A stretch of DNA of 43,368 nt from Deinococcus frigens DSM 12807. Its GTDB lineage: Bacteria > Deinococcota > Deinococci > Deinococcales > Deinococcaceae. The notes below the pieces were generated by a model that was not told the origin of the DNA, searched no databases, and was given only the letters and a program-made list of their open reading frames with translations. Positions 1 to 7,001 of the stretch are shown in pieces; within the stretch, counting starts at the first letter, position 1; each line of letters opens with the position of its first letter. The position numbers were made by a program, and so were the translations under genes. The stretch spans positions 1 to 43,368 of the forward strand of contig NZ_JNIW01000031.1 of NCBI RefSeq assembly GCF_000701425.1, read 5' to 3'.

Positions 1-13
1 GTGTTGTTACAAA

Positions 14-27
14 TGATAGCGCTAACA
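14..27. promoter_or_regulatory. LacI-family operator (left copy)
   Basis: TGATAGCGCTAACA is an almost perfect palindrome. It differs at one position from the perfect operator TGATAGCGCTATCA at 6478-6491, upstream of the GntR-type repressor. The CG-centred shape is typical of LacI-family sites. It probably controls a leftward gene outside the window, which would belong to the same regulon as the sugar-acid operon. That target is inferred. Confidence 0.65.
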
Positions 28-61
28 AATTGCGGAATGCAAGCCTCTTCCCGGGGTGATT

Positions 62-329
62 CTCAGGAGTTGCACCTGCATAATCAGAGAAAACCTCTCC
101 TGGCGGGAGAATCCCAGAGTAATCGCCAGACTGGTCTGGCGAAATTGGATAGGCGTGATCGGTTCGGGAAAATGATGAAAGGCATGACGACAGCATTGAG
201 ACACTGGGCTTTTGAGATGCGGGGGAGCGGAGGAAGGCGAGAGAATGGCAGAAACCGCCCCACGCGAGCAGGTCAAGATTTATCGTCTGGGACGCTGCTC
301 CCGCGCTATTCATAGGTGCAACTCCTGAG
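62..329. mobile_element. MITE-like element, 16-bp inverted repeats, 5-bp target duplication
   Basis: CTCAGGAGTTGCACCT at 62-77 is repeated exactly in inverted orientation at 314-329. The pair is flanked by the direct repeat TGATT at 57-61 and 330-334. Perfect terminal inverted repeats plus a target-site duplication around 268 bp with no credible transposase gene describe a non-autonomous insertion. Inside it, 123-142 is a near-perfect hairpin with 9-bp arms. The parent IS family cannot be named from the sequence. The ORFs crossing this element look spurious. The element sits between the idnO stop codon and the left operator, and nothing else is recognisable in 1-362. Confidence 0.75.
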
Positions 330-362
330 TGATTCGCTGCCACCAGGGGGCGAGAGCGGCTG

Positions 363-1127
363 TCACAGCACCGAGAGCATGCCGCCGTCCACGTAGATGA
401 CCTGACCGTTGACATAGCTGCTGGCCCGCGAGGACAGGAACACGGCAGCCCCCACCAGTTCTTCCAGGTTGCCCCAGCGTCCGGCAGGAGTCCGGCCACT
501 GACCCAGGTGGTGAACGCCCCGTCGGCGAGCAGGGCAGCGTTCATCGCGGTAGCGAAGTAGCCGGGGCCGATGCCGTTGACCTGAATGCCGCCCTCCGCC
601 CACTCGGCGCACATGGCGCGCGTCAGGCCCTTTAAGCCACTCTTGGCCGCCGTGTAGGGCGCAATCGTGCGCCGCCCGACTTCGGACATCACCGACAGGA
701 TATTGATGACCTTACCGCTCCCGCGTGCCAGAAAATGCGGCGCAACCTCGCGCGAGACGAGCAGCGCCGCCGTCAGGTTGGTGGTCAGCACCTCGTTCCA
801 GAGGTCGAGGGTCAGCTCGGTCAGCGGGGCGCGGCGCTGAATGCCGGCGTTGTTGATTAAAATGTGCAGTTCGCCGCCTGCCAGCACGTCCGCAATTCCA
901 GCCCGCACCGCCGCCTCGTCCGTGACATTAAAGGGAGCAGCGCTGGCCTCGAAGCCCTCGTCCCGCAACCCCTGGACGGCGGCGTCCAGCTTGCCAATGT
1001 CCCGGCCATTCAGCACCACCGCCGCGCCGTGCTGCGCCAGACCGCGTGCCAGGGCCAGCCCCAGGCCGCCGCCGCCCCCGGTGATCAGGGCGCGCTGGCC
1101 GCTCAGATCGAACAGGCTAGAGATCAT
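363..1127 (-). CDS. idnO: gluconate 5-dehydrogenase (SDR family)
   Basis: This 254-residue classical short-chain dehydrogenase is strongly reminiscent of E. coli IdnO, which reversibly reduces 5-keto-D-gluconate to D-gluconate with NAD(P)H in the cytoplasm. The glycine-rich cofactor loop is at residues 17-23, NNAG at 92-95, and the catalytic Ser145, Tyr158 and Lys162 are present. The NNAGIQRR, PFNV and VNGIGPGYF stretches match the gluconate dehydrogenase subgroup specifically. It is the last gene of the leftward sugar-acid operon. Its ATG overlaps the stop of the preceding gene as ATGA at 1124-1127, so translation is probably coupled. Family is certain; exact substrate is inferred from similarity and neighbours. 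Confidence 0.85.
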   Translation of the reverse strand: MISSLFDLSGQRALITGGGGGLGLALARGLAQHGAAVVLNGRDIGKLDAAVQGLRDEGFEASAAPFNVTDEAAVRAGIADVLAGGELHILINNAGIQRRAPLTELTLDLWNEVLTTNLTAALLVSREVAPHFLARGSGKVINILSVMSEVGRRTIAPYTAAKSGLKGLTRAMCAEWAEGGIQVNGIGPGYFATAMNAALLADGAFTTWVSGRTPAGRWGNLEELVGAAVFLSSRASSYVNGQVIYVDGGMLSVL

Positions 1128-2017
1128 CCCTCCACCAGCAGGCCGCCCAGCGCCTCAATGTGCCGCACCAGGGCGCTGTGGTCATCCCCGGCCCGCGCGC
1201 CGCCGTCGGCCTGCGCGTAGTCGGCGAAGAGTTCACGGGCGCGCGTCGTCAACGGCATGGCGGCTCCCAGGCTGTCGGCCACGTCCAGCGCGGCGTCCAG
1301 ATCCTTGATCTGGGTGGTGATGGTACCTCCGGGCTGGAAACGCCGCTCGATCATGCGCGCGCCGTGTTCGGCCAGGATGCGGCTCTGCGCGAAACCGCCC
1401 AGAATCGCCTCGCGCACGCGGGCCGGGTCCGCGCCGCCCGCGCGGGCCAGGGTCAGGCCCTCAGCCACCGCGCCGATTGTCACCGCCACGATCACCTGAT
1501 TGACCAGTTTTGCCAGTTGCCCGCTACCGGACGGGCCGACAGGCGTAACGTGGCCCAGCACGTCCAGCATGGGCCGGGCCTCGTCGATCCAGTCTGCTGG
1601 CCCCCCGGCCATGATCGCCAACTCGCCGCGCGCCGCGCCGCCCGTGCCGCCGCTGACCGGGGCATCCAGAAACCGCAGGCCTCTGTGCTGCGCCGCCGCC
1701 GCTAGATCACGGGCAACCGCAGGGTGAATGCTGCTCATGTCCACGAACAGCGTGCCGGGCCGCGCCGCCCCGAGAACTCCACCCAGCAGGACTTCCGAGA
1801 CGACGGAGCCGTTGGGCAGCATGGTTATGACCAGATCGGCGTGCTGGACGGCCTCAGCGGGACTGGCCGCCACCGTCGCCCCATGTTCGGCCAGCGCTGC
1901 CGGGTTTCTGGGCGAGCGGTTGTAGACGATCACCTCGTAGCCCGCCTTGAGCAGGTTCTCGGCCATCGGGCGGCCCATCAGGCCGGTGCCGATGACGGCC
2001 AGTCTGGACTGGGGCAT
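1124..2017 (-). CDS. NAD(P)-dependent dehydrogenase, 3-hydroxyisobutyrate dehydrogenase family
   Basis: This 297-residue beta-hydroxyacid dehydrogenase carries the N-terminal Rossmann motif GTGLMG (10-15), the substrate loop DAPVSGG (118-124) and catalytic Lys170 in GSGQLAKLVNQ. Family members include 3-hydroxyisobutyrate dehydrogenase, tartronate semialdehyde reductase (GarR/GlxR) and 6-phosphogluconate-dehydrogenase-like enzymes. In this cluster a sugar-acid or tartronate semialdehyde substrate is more likely than valine catabolism, but the sequence does not decide. The ATG at 2017 overlaps the lactonase stop as TGATG, which supports this start. An upstream in-frame extension lies inside the lactonase gene and is rejected. 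Confidence 0.85.
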   Translation of the reverse strand: MPQSRLAVIGTGLMGRPMAENLLKAGYEVIVYNRSPRNPAALAEHGATVAASPAEAVQHADLVITMLPNGSVVSEVLLGGVLGAARPGTLFVDMSSIHPAVARDLAAAAQHRGLRFLDAPVSGGTGGAARGELAIMAGGPADWIDEARPMLDVLGHVTPVGPSGSGQLAKLVNQVIVAVTIGAVAEGLTLARAGGADPARVREAILGGFAQSRILAEHGARMIERRFQPGGTITTQIKDLDAALDVADSLGAAMPLTTRARELFADYAQADGGARAGDDHSALVRHIEALGGLLVEG

Positions 2018-2919
2018 CAGAACCTGGCCCCCCTGACGGACACGGGCAGGCGATACAGGCTGCTGCTGGCGGCGATATACAGGTACGGTTCCAGGTGGCT
2101 GAAGGTCAGGTTGCCGATGACTTCTGGCACATCCACCACGCCCAGCCGCGTGCCGTCCGGGGCGAACACCTGCACGCCGCCGCCGCTGCTGCTCCACAGG
2201 TGGCCGTGTGCGTCGATGCGGATGCCGTCGGGCAGGCCAGGATCGACGACGGCGAAGACGCGGCCCTCGCCCACGTCGTTGCCGGACACCGGGTAGGCGT
2301 GAATGTGGTGGTGGCCCGCCGGATCGTGGCTCTTGCTGGTGTCGGTGACGTACAGCGTGGTCTCGTCGGGACTGAAGGCCAGGCCGTTGGGCCGCAGCAG
2401 ATCGCAGACTTTGGCCTCCACCGCCCCGGTATCGGGGTCCAGGCGGTAGACCCAGCAGCCCTCCTGCTCCTGCTCGCCGCCGTAGCCCTCGTGCGGCTGG
2501 ATCAGGCCGTAGGGCGGATCGGAGAACCACACGCCGCCGTCGCGGGCCACGATGATGTCGTTGGGACTGTTCAACCGTTTGTCGCCGTGGTGAGTGGCGA
2601 TGGAGTGCCAACTGTGGCCCGCGTCGTCCGAACGCAGCACCGCGCGCTCGCCGTGCGAGCAGGCGTACAGCCGCCCGGCGTCATCGCGGGTGTGCCCGTT
2701 GTGAAAGTGCGAGGGCTGCACGGCCACGCTGAACGGCGCGTCCGGCGTGCTGTCCTGCGGATGCCAGCGCAGCACGCGGTTGCCGGGGATGTCGCTCCAC
2801 AGCACCGCGCCGTCCTCCAGGCACACCGGCCCCTCGCCCCAGGTGGCCCCGCCAGCGAGTTTTTGCAGGGTGGCGTCGGCGGGGATCAGGTGTTCCAGAC
2901 CGGGAAACGGATGGCTCAC
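2017..2919 (-). CDS. SMP-30/gluconolactonase family protein
   Basis: This 300-residue six-bladed beta-propeller is of the SMP-30/gluconolactonase/LRE family. It has the metal-site signatures GATWGEGPV near the N-terminus, NSPNDIIV, LRPNGLAFS and PDGIRID. Family members open aldonolactones to the free acid with a divalent metal. No signal peptide is seen, so it should act in the cytoplasm. The start is GTG at 2919, which overlaps the cupin stop (GTGA) and has a strong GAGGAGG ribosome site about 8 nt upstream. Longer in-frame extensions run antisense-like through the cupin gene and are not credible. It fits next to idnO and idnD as the lactone-opening step; the substrate is inferred. Confidence 0.85.
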   Translation of the reverse strand: MSHPFPGLEHLIPADATLQKLAGGATWGEGPVCLEDGAVLWSDIPGNRVLRWHPQDSTPDAPFSVAVQPSHFHNGHTRDDAGRLYACSHGERAVLRSDDAGHSWHSIATHHGDKRLNSPNDIIVARDGGVWFSDPPYGLIQPHEGYGGEQEQEGCWVYRLDPDTGAVEAKVCDLLRPNGLAFSPDETTLYVTDTSKSHDPAGHHHIHAYPVSGNDVGEGRVFAVVDPGLPDGIRIDAHGHLWSSSGGGVQVFAPDGTRLGVVDVPEVIGNLTFSHLEPYLYIAASSSLYRLPVSVRGARF

Positions 2920-3260
2920 GCGGGTTCCTCCTCTAACACGACCTGCGGTTCGGCGACTTCCAGACTGAGGCTGACGGCCCGCCCGCTGGCGCGCGAACGG
3001 TGCGACAGGCCGGTGGGAACGGTCAGGCTGTGGCCCGCGCGCAGCGTCACCGAGTCGCCGCTGCGGAAATCCAGCGTCAATGCGCCCTCCAGCACGACAA
3101 ACGTCTCGGTGGTGTTGGGATGGTGGTGCCACGGCCCAACGCCCTGCATGACGCTCAGGCGGGCGCGGTGACCTGGCCCGCTGGCGAAGACCTGTTGCAG
3201 GGGCAGCGTGGTGGCGGCGTGGGCGACGGCGAGAAGGTCAGTTGAGCTGGGCTGGGTCAT
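2916..3260 (-). CDS. small cupin-domain protein
   Basis: This 114-residue single-domain cupin has a canonical first motif, His45-His46-His47 with Glu52, then LEGALTLDF and a second-motif histidine at His87. It is therefore likely a metal-binding beta-barrel. Small cupins of this type often sit in sugar-acid operons as isomerases or as proteins of unknown role, so no reaction can be assigned. Its ATG overlaps the idnD-like stop codon (TGATG at 3258-3262) and its stop overlaps the lactonase start. This places it inside the translationally coupled operon. Confidence 0.75.
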   Translation of the reverse strand: MTQPSSTDLLAVAHAATTLPLQQVFASGPGHRARLSVMQGVGPWHHHPNTTETFVVLEGALTLDFRSGDSVTLRAGHSLTVPTGLSHRSRASGRAVSLSLEVAEPQVVLEEEPA

Positions 3261-4327
3261 CAGGCTCCTGTGGTGGCATGGAGATCGTCTGGCATGAGAT
3301 GGAGATCGTCCGGCACGAGGCTGACCTTCATGGCCCGCGTGCGGTCTGCGGCCAGGGCAAAGGCGTCTGCTGCCTGCGACAGCGGGAAGCGGGCGCTCAG
3401 GAGGGGCCTCAGATCTACCCTGCCCGCCGCGAGCAGCTCCAGCGCCCGCGCGTACTCATCCACGAACCGGAACGAGCCGATCAGGCGCAATTCACGGGCC
3501 AGCAGCAGATTCAGCGGTGCCTGGGTCATGCCCGGCGGCAACATGCCCAGTTGCACCAGCGTCCCCCCCGGCGCGAGGGCCGAGATCGCCGAGGCGAGGC
3601 CGGGAGGCGTGCCAGACGCCTCAAAAGCCGTGTCTACCTCCAGTTCGTCCAATGACTCGCGGCCCACATTCACGGTCCGCTCGGCCCCCAGTTGCTTTGA
3701 CACGGCCAGCGGCTGATCCTGCAAGTCGGTCACGGTGATCTGCCGCGCCCCGGCCAGTCTGGCGCTCAGCACGGTCAGCGCGCCGATGGGACCAGAACCG
3801 ACGATCAGCACGCTTTTTCCCAGCAGCGGCTCGGCCTGGTTGACCGCGTGCAGGGTGACGGCCAGCGGCTTAGCCAGAGCAGCGACTTCAAAGCAAAGGT
3901 GGTGCGGGATGGGAAAACACTGCGACTGGTGGGCCACAAAGCTATGCGAAAACGCCCCCTGGACGTGCGGAAAGCGCGCCGCCGAGCCGTAGAAGAGCAC
4001 GTTGCGGCACAGGTTGGGGCGGCCCGCCAGACACTGATCACAGCTCAGGCAGGGCCGCACCGGGTTGACGGCGACGCGCGCGCCAGGAGCCAGCCCCGTC
4101 ACCCCCGGCCCCACCTCCTGAACGGTCCCGGCCACCTTATGTCCCAGCGTCAGCGGCTGACGCACCAGGAAATTGCCCACGCCGCCATGCGCGAAGTAGT
4201 GCAGGTCCGAGCCGCAGATGCCGCCCGCCCCCAGGCGGACACGCACTTCACCCGCCTGGAGAGGTTGCTCTGGACAGTCCTCCAGCCGCAGATCGCCCGC
4301 CGCGTGGATCACCAGTGATTGACTCAC
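3260..4327 (-). CDS. idnD: L-idonate 5-dehydrogenase-like zinc alcohol dehydrogenase
   Basis: This 355-residue medium-chain dehydrogenase is close to IdnD, which interconverts L-idonate and 5-keto-D-gluconate. Catalytic-zinc ligands Cys38 and His63 are present, as are structural-zinc cysteines 93, 96, 99 and 107 and the cofactor loop GSGPIG. The family-typical stretches FYGSAARFPHVQGAF and PLAVTLHAVNQ are clear. The odd feature is that the two conserved glutamates of the catalytic zinc site, in GHE and EPLAV, are both lysine here (Lys64 and Lys153, both AAG). The GTG at 4327 is chosen because it makes a GTGA overlap with the preceding stop; an ATG at 4342 would add five residues. With idnO it could form an idonate-to-gluconate route, unless the lysines change the activity. 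Confidence 0.8.
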   Translation of the reverse strand: MSQSLVIHAAGDLRLEDCPEQPLQAGEVRVRLGAGGICGSDLHYFAHGGVGNFLVRQPLTLGHKVAGTVQEVGPGVTGLAPGARVAVNPVRPCLSCDQCLAGRPNLCRNVLFYGSAARFPHVQGAFSHSFVAHQSQCFPIPHHLCFEVAALAKPLAVTLHAVNQAEPLLGKSVLIVGSGPIGALTVLSARLAGARQITVTDLQDQPLAVSKQLGAERTVNVGRESLDELEVDTAFEASGTPPGLASAISALAPGGTLVQLGMLPPGMTQAPLNLLLARELRLIGSFRFVDEYARALELLAAGRVDLRPLLSARFPLSQAADAFALAADRTRAMKVSLVPDDLHLMPDDLHATTGA

Positions 4328-5280
4328 GCGGTGGGCAAACACACGGGGGTTTTTAGCGTGCCGCCTGCGAAATACTGGCTCAGGTTGTCCAGCACCAGTT
4401 GGCCCATCTCGCCGCGCGTTTCCACCGTACCGCTGGCGGCGTGGGGGGCTAGCACCACGTTGTCCATGTTCAGCAACTCTGAGGGCACCTGCGGCTCGGC
4501 AGCGAACACGTCCAGCGCTGCGCCCGCGACCTTGCCGTTCTGAAGCGCCGCCACCAGATCGGCCTCGTTCACGATGCTGCCGCGCGAGACGTTGACCAGC
4601 ATGCCCTGCGGCCCCAGGGCGTCCAGCACCGCCGCGTCCACCATGCTGCGTGTGCCGTCTCCGCCCGCCGCCGCGACGATCAGTACGTCACTGGCGGCGG
4701 CCAGGGAAACGGCGTCCGGGTAACGCTGCTGGGTGGCCCCGTCCGGCGGGGACGGATTGCTGTACACCACCGTCATGTCCAGCGCTTCCAGGCGGCGGCC
4801 CAGCGCCTGCCCCACGCGCCCGAAACCCAGGATTCCGGCCACCTTGCCGCCCAGCCGGGTGGTCAGCGGCATCTCGCCCCTGTGCGGCCAGTGTCCGGCG
4901 CGCACATAGCGGTCCCCGTAGGCGACGCGGCGCGCCAGGGCCAGCAGCAGCCCCAACCCCTGATCGGCCACGTCGGCGGTCAGCACGTCGGGCGTGTTGC
5001 TGACCACAATGCCCCGGCGGGCGCACTCGGCCAGATCGACGGCCTCCAGGCCCACGCCGTAGATGACCACCACTTCCAGTGCGCCTAGGGCGTCCATCAC
5101 TTCACGCGCCAGGCCCGCCCCGCCGTTGGTGGCAACGCCCCGCACCCGCCCGCCCACCTCTTTCAGCAAGGCCGCCTTATCGGGCGCTTCCCACAGGCGG
5201 TGGGTCTGGAAATCGCGTTCCAGCGTCTCCATCACGAGGGGCATCATCGGGGCGACGATCAGCAGGTCAGGTCTGGTCAT
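4324..5280 (-). CDS. 2-hydroxyacid dehydrogenase (2-ketogluconate/hydroxypyruvate reductase-like)
   Basis: This 318-residue D-isomer-specific 2-hydroxyacid dehydrogenase has the NAD(P) loop GFGRVGQALG around residue 153. The catalytic arginine region NVSRGSIVNEADL is near 235, a glutamate in FAAEPQ near 265, and the catalytic histidine in APHAASGT near 286. GhrB-like members reduce glyoxylate, hydroxypyruvate or 2-keto-gluconate. Given the neighbours, a 2-ketosugar acid is plausible but unproven. The ATG at 5280 is preceded by GGAG at a suitable distance. It lies 74 bp after the repressor gene and overlaps the idnD-like start by GTGA. Confidence 0.85.
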   Translation of the reverse strand: MTRPDLLIVAPMMPLVMETLERDFQTHRLWEAPDKAALLKEVGGRVRGVATNGGAGLAREVMDALGALEVVVIYGVGLEAVDLAECARRGIVVSNTPDVLTADVADQGLGLLLALARRVAYGDRYVRAGHWPHRGEMPLTTRLGGKVAGILGFGRVGQALGRRLEALDMTVVYSNPSPPDGATQQRYPDAVSLAAASDVLIVAAAGGDGTRSMVDAAVLDALGPQGMLVNVSRGSIVNEADLVAALQNGKVAGAALDVFAAEPQVPSELLNMDNVVLAPHAASGTVETRGEMGQLVLDNLSQYFAGGTLKTPVCLPTA

Positions 5281-5317
5281 GGGGTCTCCGTTAGCGACTG
5301 GCAGGGGCTGGATGGGA

Positions 5318-5347
5318 CTAGATATTGGATAGGGCTAGATATTGGAT
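5318..5347. repeat. two-copy 17-bp tandem repeat between repressor and reductase genes
   Basis: CTAGATATTGGAT occurs at 5318-5330 and again at 5335-5347, a 17-bp period. It lies in the 74-bp gap between the repressor stop (5355) and the reductase start (5280). It is AT-rich compared with its surroundings. It could be an internal regulatory site or a replication-slippage scar. Confidence 0.6.
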
Positions 5348-5354
5348 GGGGCGT

Positions 5355-6407
5355 TCAGGTGGTCTGGCGGTGGATGATCTCGAAGCCCAGATCGACGCGC
5401 TTCTGGGCGGGTGGTTGGCCGCGCAGGCTGGACAGCAGCATCTCGGCGGCCACCCGGCCCATCCGGGCGCGCGGCGTGCGGACAGTGCTGATCGGCGGGT
5501 TGAGGTTGGCGGCGATGTCCTGATCGTTGAAGCCGCAGATGGCGAGGTCCTGCGGCACGCGGATGCCCTGGCGCTGCGCCTCGAACAGTGCCCCGGCGGC
5601 CAGATCGTCGTTGATCATGAACACGGCGTCCATGTCCGGCCAGCGGCCCAGCAGCTCGGCCAGCAGTTCGCCGCCCACGGTGATCGAGCTGGGGCTTTCG
5701 CGGTGGGCCACCAGATCGGCGCGCAGGCCCGCGCCCGCCAGCGTGGCCTGAAAGGCGGCCATGCGGCGCACGCTGCGCGGATCGCTGTCGGTCATCGACC
5801 CGGCGTAGGCCACCCGCCGCCGCCCGCGTTCGATCAGGTCGCGCGCCACCGCCCGGCCCACGGCGGCGTGATCGAAGCCCACGTTCAGGTCCAGCGGACG
5901 CGGCGAGAGGTCCAGCAGTTCCATCACCGGCACGCCCACCGCCCCCACCATCCGCAGGGTGGCCTCGCTGTGATCGATCCCGGACAGGATGATGCCGTCG
6001 GGCCGCCAGCCCAGCAGGGCGCGCACCAGCTCTTCCTCGCGCGCCACATCGTACTCGGTGGTGCCCAGCAGGGTATGGTATCCGGCGGCGTCCAGTACGT
6101 CATGTAACGCGTCCAGCGTGGGCACATGCACCGAATGGTGCAGCGTGGGAATCAGCACCGGGATCACCCTGCCGGAACCGCGCGCCAGGCTGCCGGCCAG
6201 TCGGTCCGGGATATAGCCGAGCTGCGCCACCGCCTCGTGGATGCGGGCGCGCAGTTCGGGGGAAACGGCCTCGGGCGTGTTCAGCGCGCGGCTGACGGTC
6301 ATGACCGCCACGCCCGCCGCCTGCGCCACCTGACTCAGGGTGACGCCCTGGCGTTTGCGGGCGTTTCGGGCCGGACCGGGGGAAGAGGAAGATCGGGTAC
6401 GGGTCAG
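5355..6407 (-). CDS. GntR-type LacI-family transcriptional repressor
   Basis: This is a LacI-family regulator of about 350 residues. The N-terminal helix-turn-helix reads VTLSQVAQAAGVAVMTVSRAL, followed by the hinge and a periplasmic-binding-protein-like ligand domain. Stretches such as VGFDHAAVGRAVA and INDDLAAGALFEAQRQGI resemble E. coli GntR, the gluconate repressor. A GTG start at 6329 would cut into the first DNA-binding helix, because VTLSQ lies upstream of it. Reading back, no ATG, GTG or TTG appears, but a CTG at 6407 follows GGAGGG with 6-nt spacing. The CTG start is therefore my best call; homologues would test it. The gene probably controls its own operon through 6478-6491. Confidence 0.8.
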   Translation of the reverse strand: MTRTRSSSSPGPARNARKRQGVTLSQVAQAAGVAVMTVSRALNTPEAVSPELRARIHEAVAQLGYIPDRLAGSLARGSGRVIPVLIPTLHHSVHVPTLDALHDVLDAAGYHTLLGTTEYDVAREEELVRALLGWRPDGIILSGIDHSEATLRMVGAVGVPVMELLDLSPRPLDLNVGFDHAAVGRAVARDLIERGRRRVAYAGSMTDSDPRSVRRMAAFQATLAGAGLRADLVAHRESPSSITVGGELLAELLGRWPDMDAVFMINDDLAAGALFEAQRQGIRVPQDLAICGFNDQDIAANLNPPISTVRTPRARMGRVAAEMLLSSLRGQPPAQKRVDLGFEIIHRQTT

Positions 6408-6413
6408 ATGGAA

Positions 6414-6419
6414 CCCTCC
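6414..6419 (-). promoter_or_regulatory. ribosome binding site deciding a CTG start
   Basis: GGAGGG on the minus strand is followed by TTCCAT and then CTG at 6407-6405, in frame with the complete LacI helix-turn-helix. No conventional start codon lies between this site and the DNA-binding domain. Confidence 0.5.
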
Positions 6420-6477
6420 AGGGAAGGAAAGTGAAGGCGCGCAAAAAGCGCGAAGCTGGACTGTCGCAACGCACTGA

Positions 6478-6491
6478 TGATAGCGCTATCA
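6478..6491. promoter_or_regulatory. LacI-family operator for the sugar-acid operon
   Basis: TGATAGCGCTATCA is a perfect 14-bp palindrome about 70 bp upstream of the proposed repressor start. It matches the site at 14-27 except for one base. Its position fits autorepression of the whole leftward operon. I could not find a convincing -35/-10 pair around it; TATCAT inside the right arm is a possible -10. Confidence 0.75.
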
Positions 6492-6734
6492 AAGGGAGGG
6501 TGGGGGTCAGGATGCGGCAGAACGGAAGGGCAGCACCCCTCAGTCTACTCCCAGCTCTTTTTCCCGCAAGCGGAGTCAGGGGGCATGACTGGCACGACCA
6601 TTCCATGTGTCCTCGCCTTCCTTCTGAGGGGCGGACCCGTCAAGCTGCGACGCAGAGGGGTTGAACTGTGGCGGCCACCCCTGAATCAGACTTGACGGCA
6701 ACACTGCAATGGCAAGCCGTGCCGTGCTGAGACC

Positions 6735-6867
6735 ATACGGATTCCGGTCATTCAGTTATCTTTTGGGACAGCACCAAAAGCCAACACCATTCTGGAATCC
6801 GTACTTTCCCTTCTCCCGTTGGTCGGGTTTCGCAGTTATTTCATAACTGTTCAACCGGAATCCGTAT
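6735..6867. repeat. dispersed intergenic repeat with 14-bp inverted ends
   Basis: ATACGGATTCCGGT at 6735-6748 recurs inverted as ACCGGAATCCGTAT at 6854-6867, and a partial copy GGAATCCGTA lies inside at 6794-6803. The element is 133 bp and has no ORF. It resembles the small non-coding repeats of Deinococcus genomes. Around it, 6492-6734 and 6868-7001 hold no gene I can support; a small hairpin (ACCCG/CGGGT) is at 6892-6908. Confidence 0.65.
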
Positions 6868-7001
6868 CAGATGGCGATGGGTCGAGCACGAACCCGAGCG
6901 AAGCGGGTGGCAGAAAACACCACCCTGCTCTGGTTCCCTAACAGTCGGTGGGATTCCCGCGTTTCAGCGTAAAGCCCTGGCGCGCCAGCCTGACACGGCC
7001 C

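Noticed and set aside
1..315. Open frame on the plus strand at the left edge
   Set aside because: It crosses the LacI operator, the whole inverted-repeat element and its target duplication, and has no recognisable protein sequence.
2095..3171. 358-codon frame opposite the lactonase and cupin
   Set aside because: Composition is low-complexity and both minus-strand genes have clear family motifs and coupled starts.
5325..6107. Long plus-strand frame opposite the repressor
   Set aside because: It is rich in His, Ala and Gln, the usual shadow of a high-GC gene on the other strand; the LacI protein is clearly the real product.
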